Source: Bacteroidales bacterium UBA4866
GTDB lineage: Bacteria; Bacteroidota; Bacteroidia; Bacteroidales; P3
Assembly: GCA_002399565.1 (NCBI GenBank)
Contig: DHDW01000009.1
Coordinates: forward strand, 1-61,678
Reading direction: 5' to 3'
DNA length: 61,678 bases
Shown here: positions 17,870 to 26,719 of the stretch, piece by piece
Numbering within the stretch: position 1 is the stretch's first letter
Layout: each line of letters begins with the position of its first letter
Translations under genes and position numbers: made by a program
The notes under the pieces: model-generated
Seen by the model: the letters and a program-made list of their open reading frames with translations, nothing else
Database searches by the model: none
Told to the model about the DNA's origin: nothing

Positions 17870-19060
17870 ATGCTTAAAGGTAAAAAAATTCTAATTGGCA
17901 TAAGCGGAGGAATTGCTGCTTACAAAATACCTTTATTAATTAGAGAATTAATAAAAAGGGATTGTCAAGTAAAAGTGGTTGTTACTAAAAATGCTTTAGA
18001 ATTTGTTACCCTTACTACTCTTCAAACCTTATCACAAAATGAGGTTTATTATGATATGTTCTCCAATAATGAATATTCAACAGAACATATATCTTTAACT
18101 GATTGGGCAGATTGTTTTGTTGTTGCTCCTGCAACAGCTAATATAATTGGAAAATTTGCAAACGCTATTGCTGATTGTCCTCTATCAACTTCTTTTTTAG
18201 CTTTTGATAAGGATGTTTTTATTGCACCTTCAATGAATACCAAAATGTATTCCAATCCTTTTGTAAAAAGAAATTTTCATACTCTTAAAAAAAATGGGGT
18301 CAATATTATTTCTTCTGCACAAGGCTTTTTGGCTTGTGGTTACGAAGGAGCAGGAAGAATGCAAGAGCCAACTGAAATAGTTAAATTTCTTGAAGAGTTT
18401 TATGCAAAAAAACTTGAGTTAAAAGATAAAACCATTTTAGTTACTGCTGGAGGAACACAAGAACAAATAGATGCCGTAAGATATATTGGGAATAATTCAT
18501 CAGGAAAGATGGGTTATTGTATTGCCGAAGAATTAGCTTCAAGAGGTGCAAATGTAATTTTAGTTTCTGCAAAAACTCATTTAGAAGTTAATCACAACAA
18601 TATTAATCGTATTAATGTTGTTTCTTCAGAAGAAATGTTTATCCAAACTACTAAATACTTTCCAGAATGTGATGCCGCTATCCTTTCAGCTGCAGTTGCA
18701 GACTACAAACCAGTTAACCAAGAAAAGAATAAAATTAAAAAGACTCAAACTAATTTAAGTTTAACTCTTGTTCCTACTAAGGATATTCTTGCTACACTGG
18801 GAAAAGAAAAAAAGAAGAAGCAAATTCTTGTTGGTTTTGCTTTAGAAACCGATGATGAATTGGAAAATGCTAAGAAGAAACTAATAAATAAAAATCTTGA
18901 CTTTATTGTTTTAAATTCACTAAATGATAAGGGTGCTGGATTTGGAACTCCAACCAATAAGATTACAATTATTGATAAAAATCAAAAAATAGAACATTTC
19001 AAACTTAAAACAAAAGAAGAAGTTGCTGTAGATATTGTTAATAAGCTTGTTTCATTATGA
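17870..19060 (+). CDS. coaBC: Bifunctional CoaBC (phosphopantothenoylcysteine synthetase/decarboxylase)
   Basis: Makes 4'-phosphopantetheine from 4'-phosphopantothenate and cysteine in coenzyme A synthesis. The N-terminal flavin decarboxylase half shows GISGGIAAYK, the PATANIIGKFANAIAD segment, APSMNTKMY (the catalytic PXMNXXMW-type motif) and ACGYEGAGRM. The C-terminal CTP-dependent synthetase half starts near residue 185, with TAGGTQEQID, NNSSGKMGYCIA and ILSAAVADYKP. Its 396 residues are normal. Its stop overlaps the DUF4835 start by 4 nt. Confidence 0.95.
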   Translation: MLKGKKILIGISGGIAAYKIPLLIRELIKRDCQVKVVVTKNALEFVTLTTLQTLSQNEVYYDMFSNNEYSTEHISLTDWADCFVVAPATANIIGKFANAIADCPLSTSFLAFDKDVFIAPSMNTKMYSNPFVKRNFHTLKKNGVNIISSAQGFLACGYEGAGRMQEPTEIVKFLEEFYAKKLELKDKTILVTAGGTQEQIDAVRYIGNNSSGKMGYCIAEELASRGANVILVSAKTHLEVNHNNINRINVVSSEEMFIQTTKYFPECDAAILSAAVADYKPVNQEKNKIKKTQTNLSLTLVPTKDILATLGKEKKKKQILVGFALETDDELENAKKKLINKNLDFIVLNSLNDKGAGFGTPTNKITIIDKNQKIEHFKLKTKEEVAVDIVNKLVSL

Positions 19061-20052
19061 AGAATATATTTTTATTCCTTACTTTTCTTATTTTTTCAAG
19101 AGTTTTATTCTCTCAAGAGTTTAAAATTCAAGTTAGTGTTTCCTCCACTGTGCAAGGAACTGACAGAAAAATATATGAAAGTATGCAAACCGCTCTTAAT
19201 GACTTTATCAATAATAGAAAATGGACTAATTTCAATTATAAGACTGAAGAAAAGATTGAAGGTTCAATTTCAATCTTAGTTAAAGACCGCCCTTCCCAAG
19301 AAGATTTTAAGGCAGATTATATTTCTATTCAACTTCGTCGTCCTGTTTATAATTCTTCCTATACAACAACTATGCTTAATTCTCAAGAAACTGATTATTT
19401 TTTCAAATATGTTGAAGGAGCTCCTTTAGAATTTGAAGAAAATACATATTATGATAACCTTACTTCAACAATAGCTTTCTACTTATATTATTTCCTTGCA
19501 CTCGATGCCGCTTCTTTTTCTCCAAATGGAGGTGCTCCCTATTTTAGAATTTGTCAAAACATAGTTACTGCAGCTCAAAAGTCTGCTCAAAAGGGTTGGA
19601 AGTCTTTTGAAAACCAAAAGAACAAATATTGGATAAGTGAAAATTATAATAATCCAGCTTATCGCTCAATGCATGATGTATGGTATAATTATCATCTCTT
19701 AGGTTTAGATAGAATGGCTTCAGACAATCAAGTTGAGGCAAGAAATAGTATATTGACAGCTTTGGAAGCTTTGCAGAAAACTAATCGAGAAAAAACGCAA
19801 CTAATATGTGTTCAACAATTTGTTGATGCTAAGGCTGATGAAATTGTACAAATCTTCAAAGAAGCTCCAAGTTTGGAAAAAGAAAGAGTAATTACTATAA
19901 TGTGTGAAATCAACCCTGCAAATACTAATAAATACGAACAAATTAGAGCTGCACAAAATAATCAATTGAATAATCAATTTAACACCCGCTCAGAGGGTGA
20001 TTACAATAATACAACTAATAATCCCTACAATCGTAGTGATATTAAATTTTAG
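19057..20052 (+). CDS. DUF4835 family secreted protein
   Basis: Protein of 331 residues with a signal peptide ending near VLFSQ. It belongs to the DUF4835 family, which in Bacteroidetes is nearly always encoded after coaBC, as here (4-nt overlap). Recognisable pieces are the FINNRKWTN region, a central YYDNLTSTIAFYLYYFLALD segment and a C-terminal asparagine-rich tail. The family is believed to be periplasmic or outer-membrane associated, and its role is not established. Confidence 0.85.
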   Translation: MKNIFLFLTFLIFSRVLFSQEFKIQVSVSSTVQGTDRKIYESMQTALNDFINNRKWTNFNYKTEEKIEGSISILVKDRPSQEDFKADYISIQLRRPVYNSSYTTTMLNSQETDYFFKYVEGAPLEFEENTYYDNLTSTIAFYLYYFLALDAASFSPNGGAPYFRICQNIVTAAQKSAQKGWKSFENQKNKYWISENYNNPAYRSMHDVWYNYHLLGLDRMASDNQVEARNSILTALEALQKTNREKTQLICVQQFVDAKADEIVQIFKEAPSLEKERVITIMCEINPANTNKYEQIRAAQNNQLNNQFNTRSEGDYNNTTNNPYNRSDIKF

Positions 20053-20092
20053 CAGAATTTAATTATTAATACAAATCAAAACTCTTAATTTT

Positions 20093-21412
20093 ATGCAAAA
20101 TATACCATTTGAAAAGAATCTCATTGAAGGGATTTTAGATAAGAACAAAATTAAAAGCGTGGGAGCGGCTTCAATACGTGAGGTAAAAAAGATTATTGAT
20201 GATGTGGAAAGTGCAACTGGTGAAAAGTTCATTCGCATGGAAATGGGGATTCCTGGATTGCCAGCAACAAAAATAGGATTAGATGCTCAAATAGAAGCTC
20301 TTCAAAATGGTGTTGCTTCCATTTATCCTGACATATATGGAACTAAAGAACTAAAACATCAAACTGCTCTTTTCGTGAAGAACTTCATTAATATTGATGT
20401 TCCTGAAGATTGTTGCGTACCTACTGTTGGTTCAATGCAAGGTGGCTTTGCTTCCTTCTTGACTCTCTCCAGAATGAACCCAAAAAAGAATAAAGTTCTC
20501 TTTATTGACCCAGGTTTTCCAGTACAAAAATCTCAATGCAGAATATTAGGTATTGAATCAGAACACTTTGATGTTTACGATTTCAGAGGGGATAAACTTA
20601 GAGATAAATTAGAATCTTATCTCTCAAAAGGCGACTTTTCTTGTTTGCTTTACTCCTCTCCTAACAATCCTGCTTGGTTCTGTTTCAATCAAGAAGAATT
20701 ACAAATTATTGCAGAAGTTGCAAATAAATATGATGTTGTAGTTATTGAAGACCTTGCTTACTTTGGTATGGACTTTAGAGAAGATTACTCCAAGCCAGGT
20801 GTTGCTCCTTTCCAACCTTCTGCTGCCAATTGGGCAAAGAAATTCATTTTAATGATTTCGGGAAGTAAGGCTTTCTCCTATGCTGGCGAAAGAATTGCGG
20901 TAATGATTATATCGCCTGAGCTTTATGATTTTCAAAGCGATACTCTTCAAAAATATTTTGGTCAAAGAAGCTTTGGTAGAGCCCTAATTTTTGGTTCTCT
21001 TTATGCACTTACTTCTGGTACGGCTCACTCTCCTCAATATGCTATAACAGCTATATTTAAGGCGTGTAATGAGGGACGTTTTAATTATAGAGAAGACCTT
21101 TTGGAATATGAAAGAAAAGCCAAAATTATGAAGAAAGCCTTCACTGACAATGGGTTTAAGATTGTTTACGACAAAGACCTTAATGTTGAAGTTGCGGATG
21201 GTTTCTATTTCACTTTCTCCTATCCAAATATGACAGGAATTGAAATGTTGGACGCTTTGGTTTATTATGGAATTAGTGCAATTTCTTTAGATATTACTGG
21301 AAGCTCACGCAACGAAGGTGCAAGAGCATGTGTTTCATTGGTGCCAAACGAAATGCTACCCGAATTAGCTCTTAGGCTAAAGGCTTTCAACGAAGCTCAT
21401 CCAATAAAATAG
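20093..21412 (+). CDS. PLP-dependent aminotransferase, class I/II
   Basis: Cytoplasmic fold-type I aminotransferase of 439 residues. Motifs visible: YSSPNNPAWF (the NP of the substrate/PLP asparagine), VVIEDLAYFGMD (PLP pyridine aspartate), and SGSKAFSYAGERIAVM with the Schiff-base lysine and phosphate-binding arginine. The GSMQGGFASF segment is the phosphate-cup region. It resembles Bacteroidetes enzymes annotated broadly as aspartate/aromatic aminotransferases; substrate specificity cannot be read here. It is closed by a clear terminator at 21442-21469. Confidence 0.88.
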   Translation: MQNIPFEKNLIEGILDKNKIKSVGAASIREVKKIIDDVESATGEKFIRMEMGIPGLPATKIGLDAQIEALQNGVASIYPDIYGTKELKHQTALFVKNFINIDVPEDCCVPTVGSMQGGFASFLTLSRMNPKKNKVLFIDPGFPVQKSQCRILGIESEHFDVYDFRGDKLRDKLESYLSKGDFSCLLYSSPNNPAWFCFNQEELQIIAEVANKYDVVVIEDLAYFGMDFREDYSKPGVAPFQPSAANWAKKFILMISGSKAFSYAGERIAVMIISPELYDFQSDTLQKYFGQRSFGRALIFGSLYALTSGTAHSPQYAITAIFKACNEGRFNYREDLLEYERKAKIMKKAFTDNGFKIVYDKDLNVEVADGFYFTFSYPNMTGIEMLDALVYYGISAISLDITGSSRNEGARACVSLVPNEMLPELALRLKAFNEAHPIK

Positions 21413-21441
21413 TTTAACTGAATTATAATTGTTAAATATAT

Positions 21442-21469
21442 AAGGGACATATCAGATATGTCCCTTTTT
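21442..21469 (+). terminator. Rho-independent terminator after the aminotransferase
   Basis: An 11-bp stem (AAGGGACATAT pairing with ATATGTCCCTT) with a 3-nt loop, positions 42-66 of this block, runs into TTTTT. It lies 30 nt after the stop codon. Confidence 0.85.
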
Positions 21470-21539
21470 CCTTATGTATAAAGGGAAAGATGTCAGTTTT
21501 TGTTTGTGCTAAGGACAAAACGGTAGAGATTATTTTAAT

Positions 21540-21575
21540 GGCGTTAAAAAATGATATAACGCCGTTTAAAAACGC
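21540..21575. repeat. Outlying two units of array C (21-bp period)
   Basis: GGCGTT at 21540 and GCCGTTT at 21561 are exactly 21 bp apart and share the word found in the main array from 21697. The 120 bp between the two blocks has no clear unit and no gene. Confidence 0.65.
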
Positions 21576-21696
21576 ATTTTACTGAGTTGGAAGCATTTTT
21601 TTAAGGTTTTTTGGCATTTGATAAGGGTTTCCCGAAGGCTCTATATTACTAAATGACAATATATTATCATAGGAAAAACTGTGCTAAAAATTAAAC

Positions 21697-21871
21697 GGCA
21701 TCCCAGCGTTTTTTTCTGGAATCCTGTCTTTTTTTAACGCCGTTTAAAAAAGCTCAGACGCCGTTTAAAAAAGATAGGGTGCCGTTTAAAAAAGATAGGA
21801 TGCCCTCTAAAAAAAATAAAACGCCGTCTAATTAAAATAAAACGGCGTCTCAAAATATTTTAACGGTATTT
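21697..21871. repeat. Array C: about eight degenerate units at exact 21-bp period
   Basis: Units begin at 21697, 21718, 21739, 21760, 21781, 21802, 21823 and 21844, every step being exactly 21 bp, with a partial unit at 21865 running into the end of typA. The word is GCCGTTTAAAAAA; together with preceding bases it forms the odd palindrome AACGCCGTT. Three middle units are nearly identical (differing in the last few bases), others are degraded, and the last full unit is inverted (GGCGTCT). It lies between the convergent aminotransferase and typA genes. Confidence 0.9.
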
Positions 21872-23669
21872 ACTTAGATGCTCTTTTCCTATCTGTTTCG
21901 TTAAGCAAAATCTTTCTTATACGAAGGTTCTTTGGAGTTACTTCCAAGTACTCATCATCAGCAATATACTCCATCGATTCTTCCAAAGAGAAATGAACAG
22001 CGGGTGCAATTGAGGTTTTATCATCACTACCTGAGGCTCTCATATTGGAAAGTTTCTTGGTAACTGCAACATTTACAACAATATCATCAGGGCGATTGTT
22101 CTCCCCAATAACCATTCCTGTGTAAACTTCTTCACCTGGATCAACGAAAAATCTTCCTCTATCTTGAAGTTTATTTATCGAATATTCAATTGCAGTTCCT
22201 GTTTCCTTAGCAATAAGGGAGCCCATTCTTCTTCCTCCAATCTCTCCTTTCCAAGGTTCAAATCCAACAAGGCGATGTGCAATTATTGCTTCCCCTTCCG
22301 AAACTGTAAGTATATTGTTTCTCAATCCAATAATACCTCTTGAAGGGATAGAGAAATCAATTTGAGAACGGTCGCCTTTTGGTTCAATTGAAATAATTTC
22401 GCCCTTTCTTAGGGTTACCAATTCAATAACCTTACCAGCAAATGCTTCAGGGACAACGATTGTAAGTTGTTCCATTGGTTCACATTTCTTGCCGTCAATT
22501 TCTTTTATAATTACCTTAGGTTGACCAAGTTGAAGTTCATATCCTTCTCTACGCATCGTTTCAATCAAAATGGAAAGATGCAATATACCTCTTCCAAACA
22601 CAATGTAAGAATCTGGAGATTCGGTTTCCTTAATCTTTAGTGCTAAGTTCTTTTCCAACTCTGCATAGAGCCTGTCACGCAAATGGCGGGAGGTTACAAA
22701 CTTTCCTTCTCTGCCAAAGAACGGAGAGTTGTTAATAGTGAAAAGCATGCTCATTGTTGGCTCGTCAATCTTGATTGGAGTTAGAGGTTCAGGGTTTTCA
22801 ATATCGCAGATGGAGTCTCCAATATCGAAATTGTCCATTCCCAAAACGGCACAAATCTCTCCTGCTTCAATAATGTTCTTTGTTTTTTCTTTAGCCAAGC
22901 CTTCAAAAGTGTAGAGTTCTTTTACTCTTGAACGAATATTATCTCCATTAGCCTTACATAGCATCACATCCATACCAGCTTGCAAAGTACCACGAGATAA
23001 TCTTCCCACAGCAATTCTTCCTACGTAAGAAGAATAGTCTAATGAGGAAATCATTAATTGAGTTGTACCTTCTTCATATTTTGGTTCTGGAATAACTTCA
23101 ATTATTTTATCTAAAAGATAGGAAATATCTTCGGTTTGGTTTCTAAAGTCCTCACTCATCCATCCTTCTTTTGAAGAACCAAAGACAGTTGGGAAATCCA
23201 ATTGGTCTTGAGTTGCTCCCAAATTAAACATTAGGTCAAAAACTTTTTCTTGAGTATGTTCAGGATTACAGTTCGGTTTATCAACTTTATTAATGACAAC
23301 AATTGGTTTAAGGTTCAAGTCAATAGCTTTTTGCAAAACAAAACGAGTTTGAGGCATTGGTCCTTCAAAGGCATCAACTAAAAGCAAAACGCCATCAGCC
23401 ATATTCAAAACTCTCTCCACTTCTCCTCCAAAATCACTATGTCCAGGAGTATCAATAATGTTTATCTTAAAATCTTTGTAGTGTATTGAAACGTTTTTCG
23501 ATAAAATAGTAATGCCTCTTTCTCTTTCAAGGTCATTATTGTCAAGTATTAATTCTTTTGTTTCTTGATTGTCGCGAAATAGTTTTGCTTGATAAAGCAT
23601 TCTATCCACTAAAGTTGTTTTGCCATGGTCAACGTGGGCAATAATGGCAATGTTTCTGATTTTTTTCAT
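21870..23669 (-). CDS. typA: Translational GTPase TypA/BipA
   Basis: Ribosome-associated GTPase of 599 residues involved in 50S assembly and stress adaptation. It has G1 [10 protein letters not shown], the switch region ERERGITI, G3 [12 protein letters not shown]4 NKVDK and G5 around SSKEGW. The C-terminal TypA-specific region includes [12 protein letters not shown]. The length is normal. It is 16 nt downstream of alaS, so the two are probably co-transcribed. The very end abuts the array C repeat. Confidence 0.95.
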   Translation of the reverse strand: MKKIRNIAIIAHVDHGKTTLVDRMLYQAKLFRDNQETKELILDNNDLERERGITILSKNVSIHYKDFKINIIDTPGHSDFGGEVERVLNMADGVLLLVDAFEGPMPQTRFVLQKAIDLNLKPIVVINKVDKPNCNPEHTQEKVFDLMFNLGATQDQLDFPTVFGSSKEGWMSEDFRNQTEDISYLLDKIIEVIPEPKYEEGTTQLMISSLDYSSYVGRIAVGRLSRGTLQAGMDVMLCKANGDNIRSRVKELYTFEGLAKEKTKNIIEAGEICAVLGMDNFDIGDSICDIENPEPLTPIKIDEPTMSMLFTINNSPFFGREGKFVTSRHLRDRLYAELEKNLALKIKETESPDSYIVFGRGILHLSILIETMRREGYELQLGQPKVIIKEIDGKKCEPMEQLTIVVPEAFAGKVIELVTLRKGEIISIEPKGDRSQIDFSIPSRGIIGLRNNILTVSEGEAIIAHRLVGFEPWKGEIGGRRMGSLIAKETGTAIEYSINKLQDRGRFFVDPGEEVYTGMVIGENNRPDDIVVNVAVTKKLSNMRASGSDDKTSIAPAVHFSLEESMEYIADDEYLEVTPKNLRIRKILLNETDRKRASK

Positions 23670-23685
23670 CTATTATTTTTAAGTG

Positions 23686-26295
23686 TTATGCAAAAATTAA
23701 TTCCTTTGCTTTAAGGATTGCTTCTTGAATCGCTTCAGTATCTTTTCCTCCTGCAGTTGCAAAGAAAGGTTGTCCACCTCCGGAGCCTTGAATAAGTTTG
23801 GATGCTTCTCTAACAATTGAGCCAGCATTTTTTCCTTTTTTAACAAGGTCTTGAGATAACATTATTATAAGTGTTGGTTTGCTGTCAAATACGCTTCCTG
23901 CAATAAATACAAAATTATTATCATTAAAATGATTTTTGAATCTATAAGCAATATCTTTTATTATGTTTGGAGAAACTGGAAGATTAAATTCAATATAATT
24001 TACTCCATCAAAAACCTCTGTCCTATTCTTTAATTGGTTAAAAAGAGAATCTGTTTTTTCCTTTTGGAAATTTTCAATTGATTCTTTAAGACTTTCGTTT
24101 TCGGAAACTATTTTTTGAATTGCTTGTTGAATATTTGCTTGTTTAAGTATTGAACGAACGTCCTCAACCATTGAAGAATAATCGTAAATTAGCTCCTCAA
24201 CCTTTCCTCCTGTAATTGCTTCAATTCTTCTAATCCCTGCAGCAATAGCACTTTCTGAAACTATCTTAAACATACCTATGTTTCCAGTAGCCTTCACATG
24301 AGTTCCCCCACATAATTCGATAGATTCACCAAACTGCATCACTCTAACCTTTTCGCCATATTTTTCTCCAAACAAAGCAACTGCTCCTAATTTGCGAGCA
24401 TCATCAATAGGCATTTCTCTTCTATCATCAGCAATTATATTTTGGCGAATTAGAGCATTAACTTTCATCTCCACTTTTTGAATTTCTTCATTTGATAATT
24501 TAGCAAAATGAGAAAAGTCAAAACGTAATCTTTCATCATCAACCATAGAACCCTTTTGTTCAATATGTGAACCCAAAACTTCTTTTAAAGCATAATGAAG
24601 AAGATGTGTTGCTGAGTGATTAGCTTCAATTTTATGTCTTCTTTCAACATTAACATAAGCATTGAAAGATGAATTAACATTTTGAGGAAGAGAATTAACC
24701 AAATGAACAGCTAATCCATTTTCAGTTTTGGTATTAATAATATTTATTTTCTCTCCATTGCTTTCAATATATCCACTATCTCCTATTTGACCTCCAAGTT
24801 CAGCATAGAAAGGAGTTTGGTTGAAAACTAATTGATAAAAAGTCTTATCTTTTTGTTTAATTTTTCTGTATCGAAGAATTTCAACTTCAGCATTTAAAAT
24901 ATCATACCCCAAAAACTTAGTCTTCTCTCCTTCTTTAATTTCTACCCAATCATCAGTATCAATATGAGCTGCATTTCTTGAGCGTTCTTTCTGTTGTTGA
25001 AGATTTTGCTCAAATCCATTCATATCAACTTCCAATCCTTTTTCCTTAGCCATTAAACAAGTAAGGTCAATTGGAAAACCATAAGTATCAAAAAGTTCAA
25101 AAGCAAAATTTCCGTCAATAGTTTTATTGGCTAAACTTTCAGTGTATTTTTCAAATTTAAGTATTCCATTAGATAAAGTTCTTAAGAAAGCTTGTTCCTC
25201 TTCCTTAATAACCTTAGAAATTAGGGATTCATTTCTTTTCAACTCTTCAAATTGTCCTCCCATTTTTTCTACTAATAAAGGAACAATTTTATACATAAAT
25301 GGATCTTTAAATCCTAAGAAAGTATAGCCATAACGAATAGCACGACGAAGAATTCTACGAATAACATAACCTTGTTTTGCATTGGAAGGGAGCTGTCCAT
25401 CAGCAATAGCAAAAGCAACAGCACGAATATGATCAGCACAAACTCTCATTGCAACATCAGCCATTTTATCCTGACCATAAGTCTTATTGGACTCTTTAGC
25501 TAAGAATTGTATATAGGTTTGAAATATATCTGTTTCATAGTTTGATTTCTTCTTTTGAATAGCCATACAAAGACGTTCAAATCCCATCCCTGTATCAACA
25601 TGCTTTTCTTTCAAAAGTTCCAAACTACCATTAGCCAAACGATTAAATTGAATAAAAACCAAGTTCCAAATTTCAACTACTAAAGGATGATCCTTATTAA
25701 CTAAATCTCTTCCACTTATTTCTTTCTTCTGATTTTCATCTCTTAAATCCACATGTATTTCAGAACAAGGACCACAAGGGCCTTGATCGCCCATTTCCCA
25801 AAAATTATCTTTTTTATTACCTTCCAAAATTCTATCTTCACTAATTATTTCTTTCCAGTAATTGTAGCTTTCAATATCTTTTGGTTGATTATCTTTTTCA
25901 TCTCCTTCAAAAATTGTAACATACAAATCTTCAGGATTTAGTTTAACAACCTTAGTCAAAAATTCCCAAGCCCAAGCAATTGCATCCTTCTTAAAATAAT
26001 CTCCAAAAGACCAGTTACCCAACATTTCAAACATTGTATGATGATAGGTATCGTGTCCTACTTCTTCCAAATCATTATGTTTTCCTGAAACACGTAAACA
26101 TTTTTGTGTGTCAGCAATGCGAGGAGAAATCTTAGGACTGTTTCCCAAGAATATTTCTTTAAACTGATTCATGCCAGCATTAGTAAACATAAGAGTTGGG
26201 TCATTCTTCACAACCATAGATGCAGAAGGTACAATTGAGTGTTCTTTGGAAGCAAAAAAGTTTAAAAATGCAGCACGGATTTCATTACTTGTCAT
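23686..26295 (-). CDS. alaS: Alanyl-tRNA synthetase
   Basis: Class II synthetase of 869 residues that charges tRNA-Ala and edits mischarged Ser/Gly. Motif 2 appears as TYHHTMFEMLGNWSFGDYF. The editing site has HSATHLLHYAL and CGGTHV zinc ligands. The C-terminal DHHA1-like part ends with GSGGGQPFFATAGGKD. All hallmark residues are present. It is the first gene of the alaS-typA unit, with a promoter-like TATTTTTGC at 26349-26357. Confidence 0.97.
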   Translation of the reverse strand: MTSNEIRAAFLNFFASKEHSIVPSASMVVKNDPTLMFTNAGMNQFKEIFLGNSPKISPRIADTQKCLRVSGKHNDLEEVGHDTYHHTMFEMLGNWSFGDYFKKDAIAWAWEFLTKVVKLNPEDLYVTIFEGDEKDNQPKDIESYNYWKEIISEDRILEGNKKDNFWEMGDQGPCGPCSEIHVDLRDENQKKEISGRDLVNKDHPLVVEIWNLVFIQFNRLANGSLELLKEKHVDTGMGFERLCMAIQKKKSNYETDIFQTYIQFLAKESNKTYGQDKMADVAMRVCADHIRAVAFAIADGQLPSNAKQGYVIRRILRRAIRYGYTFLGFKDPFMYKIVPLLVEKMGGQFEELKRNESLISKVIKEEEQAFLRTLSNGILKFEKYTESLANKTIDGNFAFELFDTYGFPIDLTCLMAKEKGLEVDMNGFEQNLQQQKERSRNAAHIDTDDWVEIKEGEKTKFLGYDILNAEVEILRYRKIKQKDKTFYQLVFNQTPFYAELGGQIGDSGYIESNGEKINIINTKTENGLAVHLVNSLPQNVNSSFNAYVNVERRHKIEANHSATHLLHYALKEVLGSHIEQKGSMVDDERLRFDFSHFAKLSNEEIQKVEMKVNALIRQNIIADDRREMPIDDARKLGAVALFGEKYGEKVRVMQFGESIELCGGTHVKATGNIGMFKIVSESAIAAGIRRIEAITGGKVEELIYDYSSMVEDVRSILKQANIQQAIQKIVSENESLKESIENFQKEKTDSLFNQLKNRTEVFDGVNYIEFNLPVSPNIIKDIAYRFKNHFNDNNFVFIAGSVFDSKPTLIIMLSQDLVKKGKNAGSIVREASKLIQGSGGGQPFFATAGGKDTEAIQEAILKAKELIFA

Positions 26296-26348
26296 AAAAA
26301 TACTTGTTTTTGAAGGTTATATATATTTGCTTTAAACTTAATGAGCCT

Positions 26349-26357
26349 GCAAAAATA
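26349..26357 (-). promoter_or_regulatory. -7 element upstream of alaS
   Basis: Minus-strand TATTTTTGC, a full match to TAnnTTTGC, 53 nt before the alaS start. No clear TTTG was seen at the -33 position. Confidence 0.5.
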
Positions 26358-26399
26358 GTGAAAAAATACGTGATATTTTCATTAGAGAAGAAAAAACAC

Positions 26400-26408
26400 T
26401 AATTTTGC
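26400..26408 (+). promoter_or_regulatory. -7 element upstream of the 89-residue gene and mutL
   Basis: Plus-strand TAATTTTGC matches TAnnTTTGC, 40 nt before the ATG at 26449. It is divergent from the alaS element about 43 bp away. No clear -33 element was seen. Confidence 0.5.
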
Positions 26409-26448
26409 AATAATAAAAAGAACCCAAAATTGAAAAAATAATAGTTTT

Positions 26449-26718
26449 ATGGCATTTTTTAGTCCCAAAAAACCTCGCAAATTTGAATACAAACCACGCT
26501 TTTATGATCCCAAGAAAGAAGAATTGGAACAATTAAAAGCTAAATATGGTCCAATTGAAGGAGAATCATTTAAAAGAAGAATTAATTTCCGTCAAGCAAT
26601 GCACGAGAAAAAGGATGAAAAAATTGGTAAGCCAATTTCAATATTAAGGATTATTTTAATAGCATCCTTGCTTTTAGTTGCTTTATATTTTCTTCTAACA
26701 TTCGTTGAAAGATGGTAG
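26449..26718 (+). CDS. Small protein with C-terminal membrane anchor
   Basis: Protein of 89 residues: a basic N-terminus (FFSPKKPRKFEYKPRFYDP), a charged middle and a single C-terminal membrane helix (ILRIILIASLLLVALYFLL). The architecture is that of a tail-anchored cytoplasmic protein. I do not recognise a named family. Its stop codon is followed after one base by the ATG of mutL, so translation of the two is probably coupled. Confidence 0.75.
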   Translation: MAFFSPKKPRKFEYKPRFYDPKKEELEQLKAKYGPIEGESFKRRINFRQAMHEKKDEKIGKPISILRIILIASLLLVALYFLLTFVERW

Positions 26719-26719
26719 T

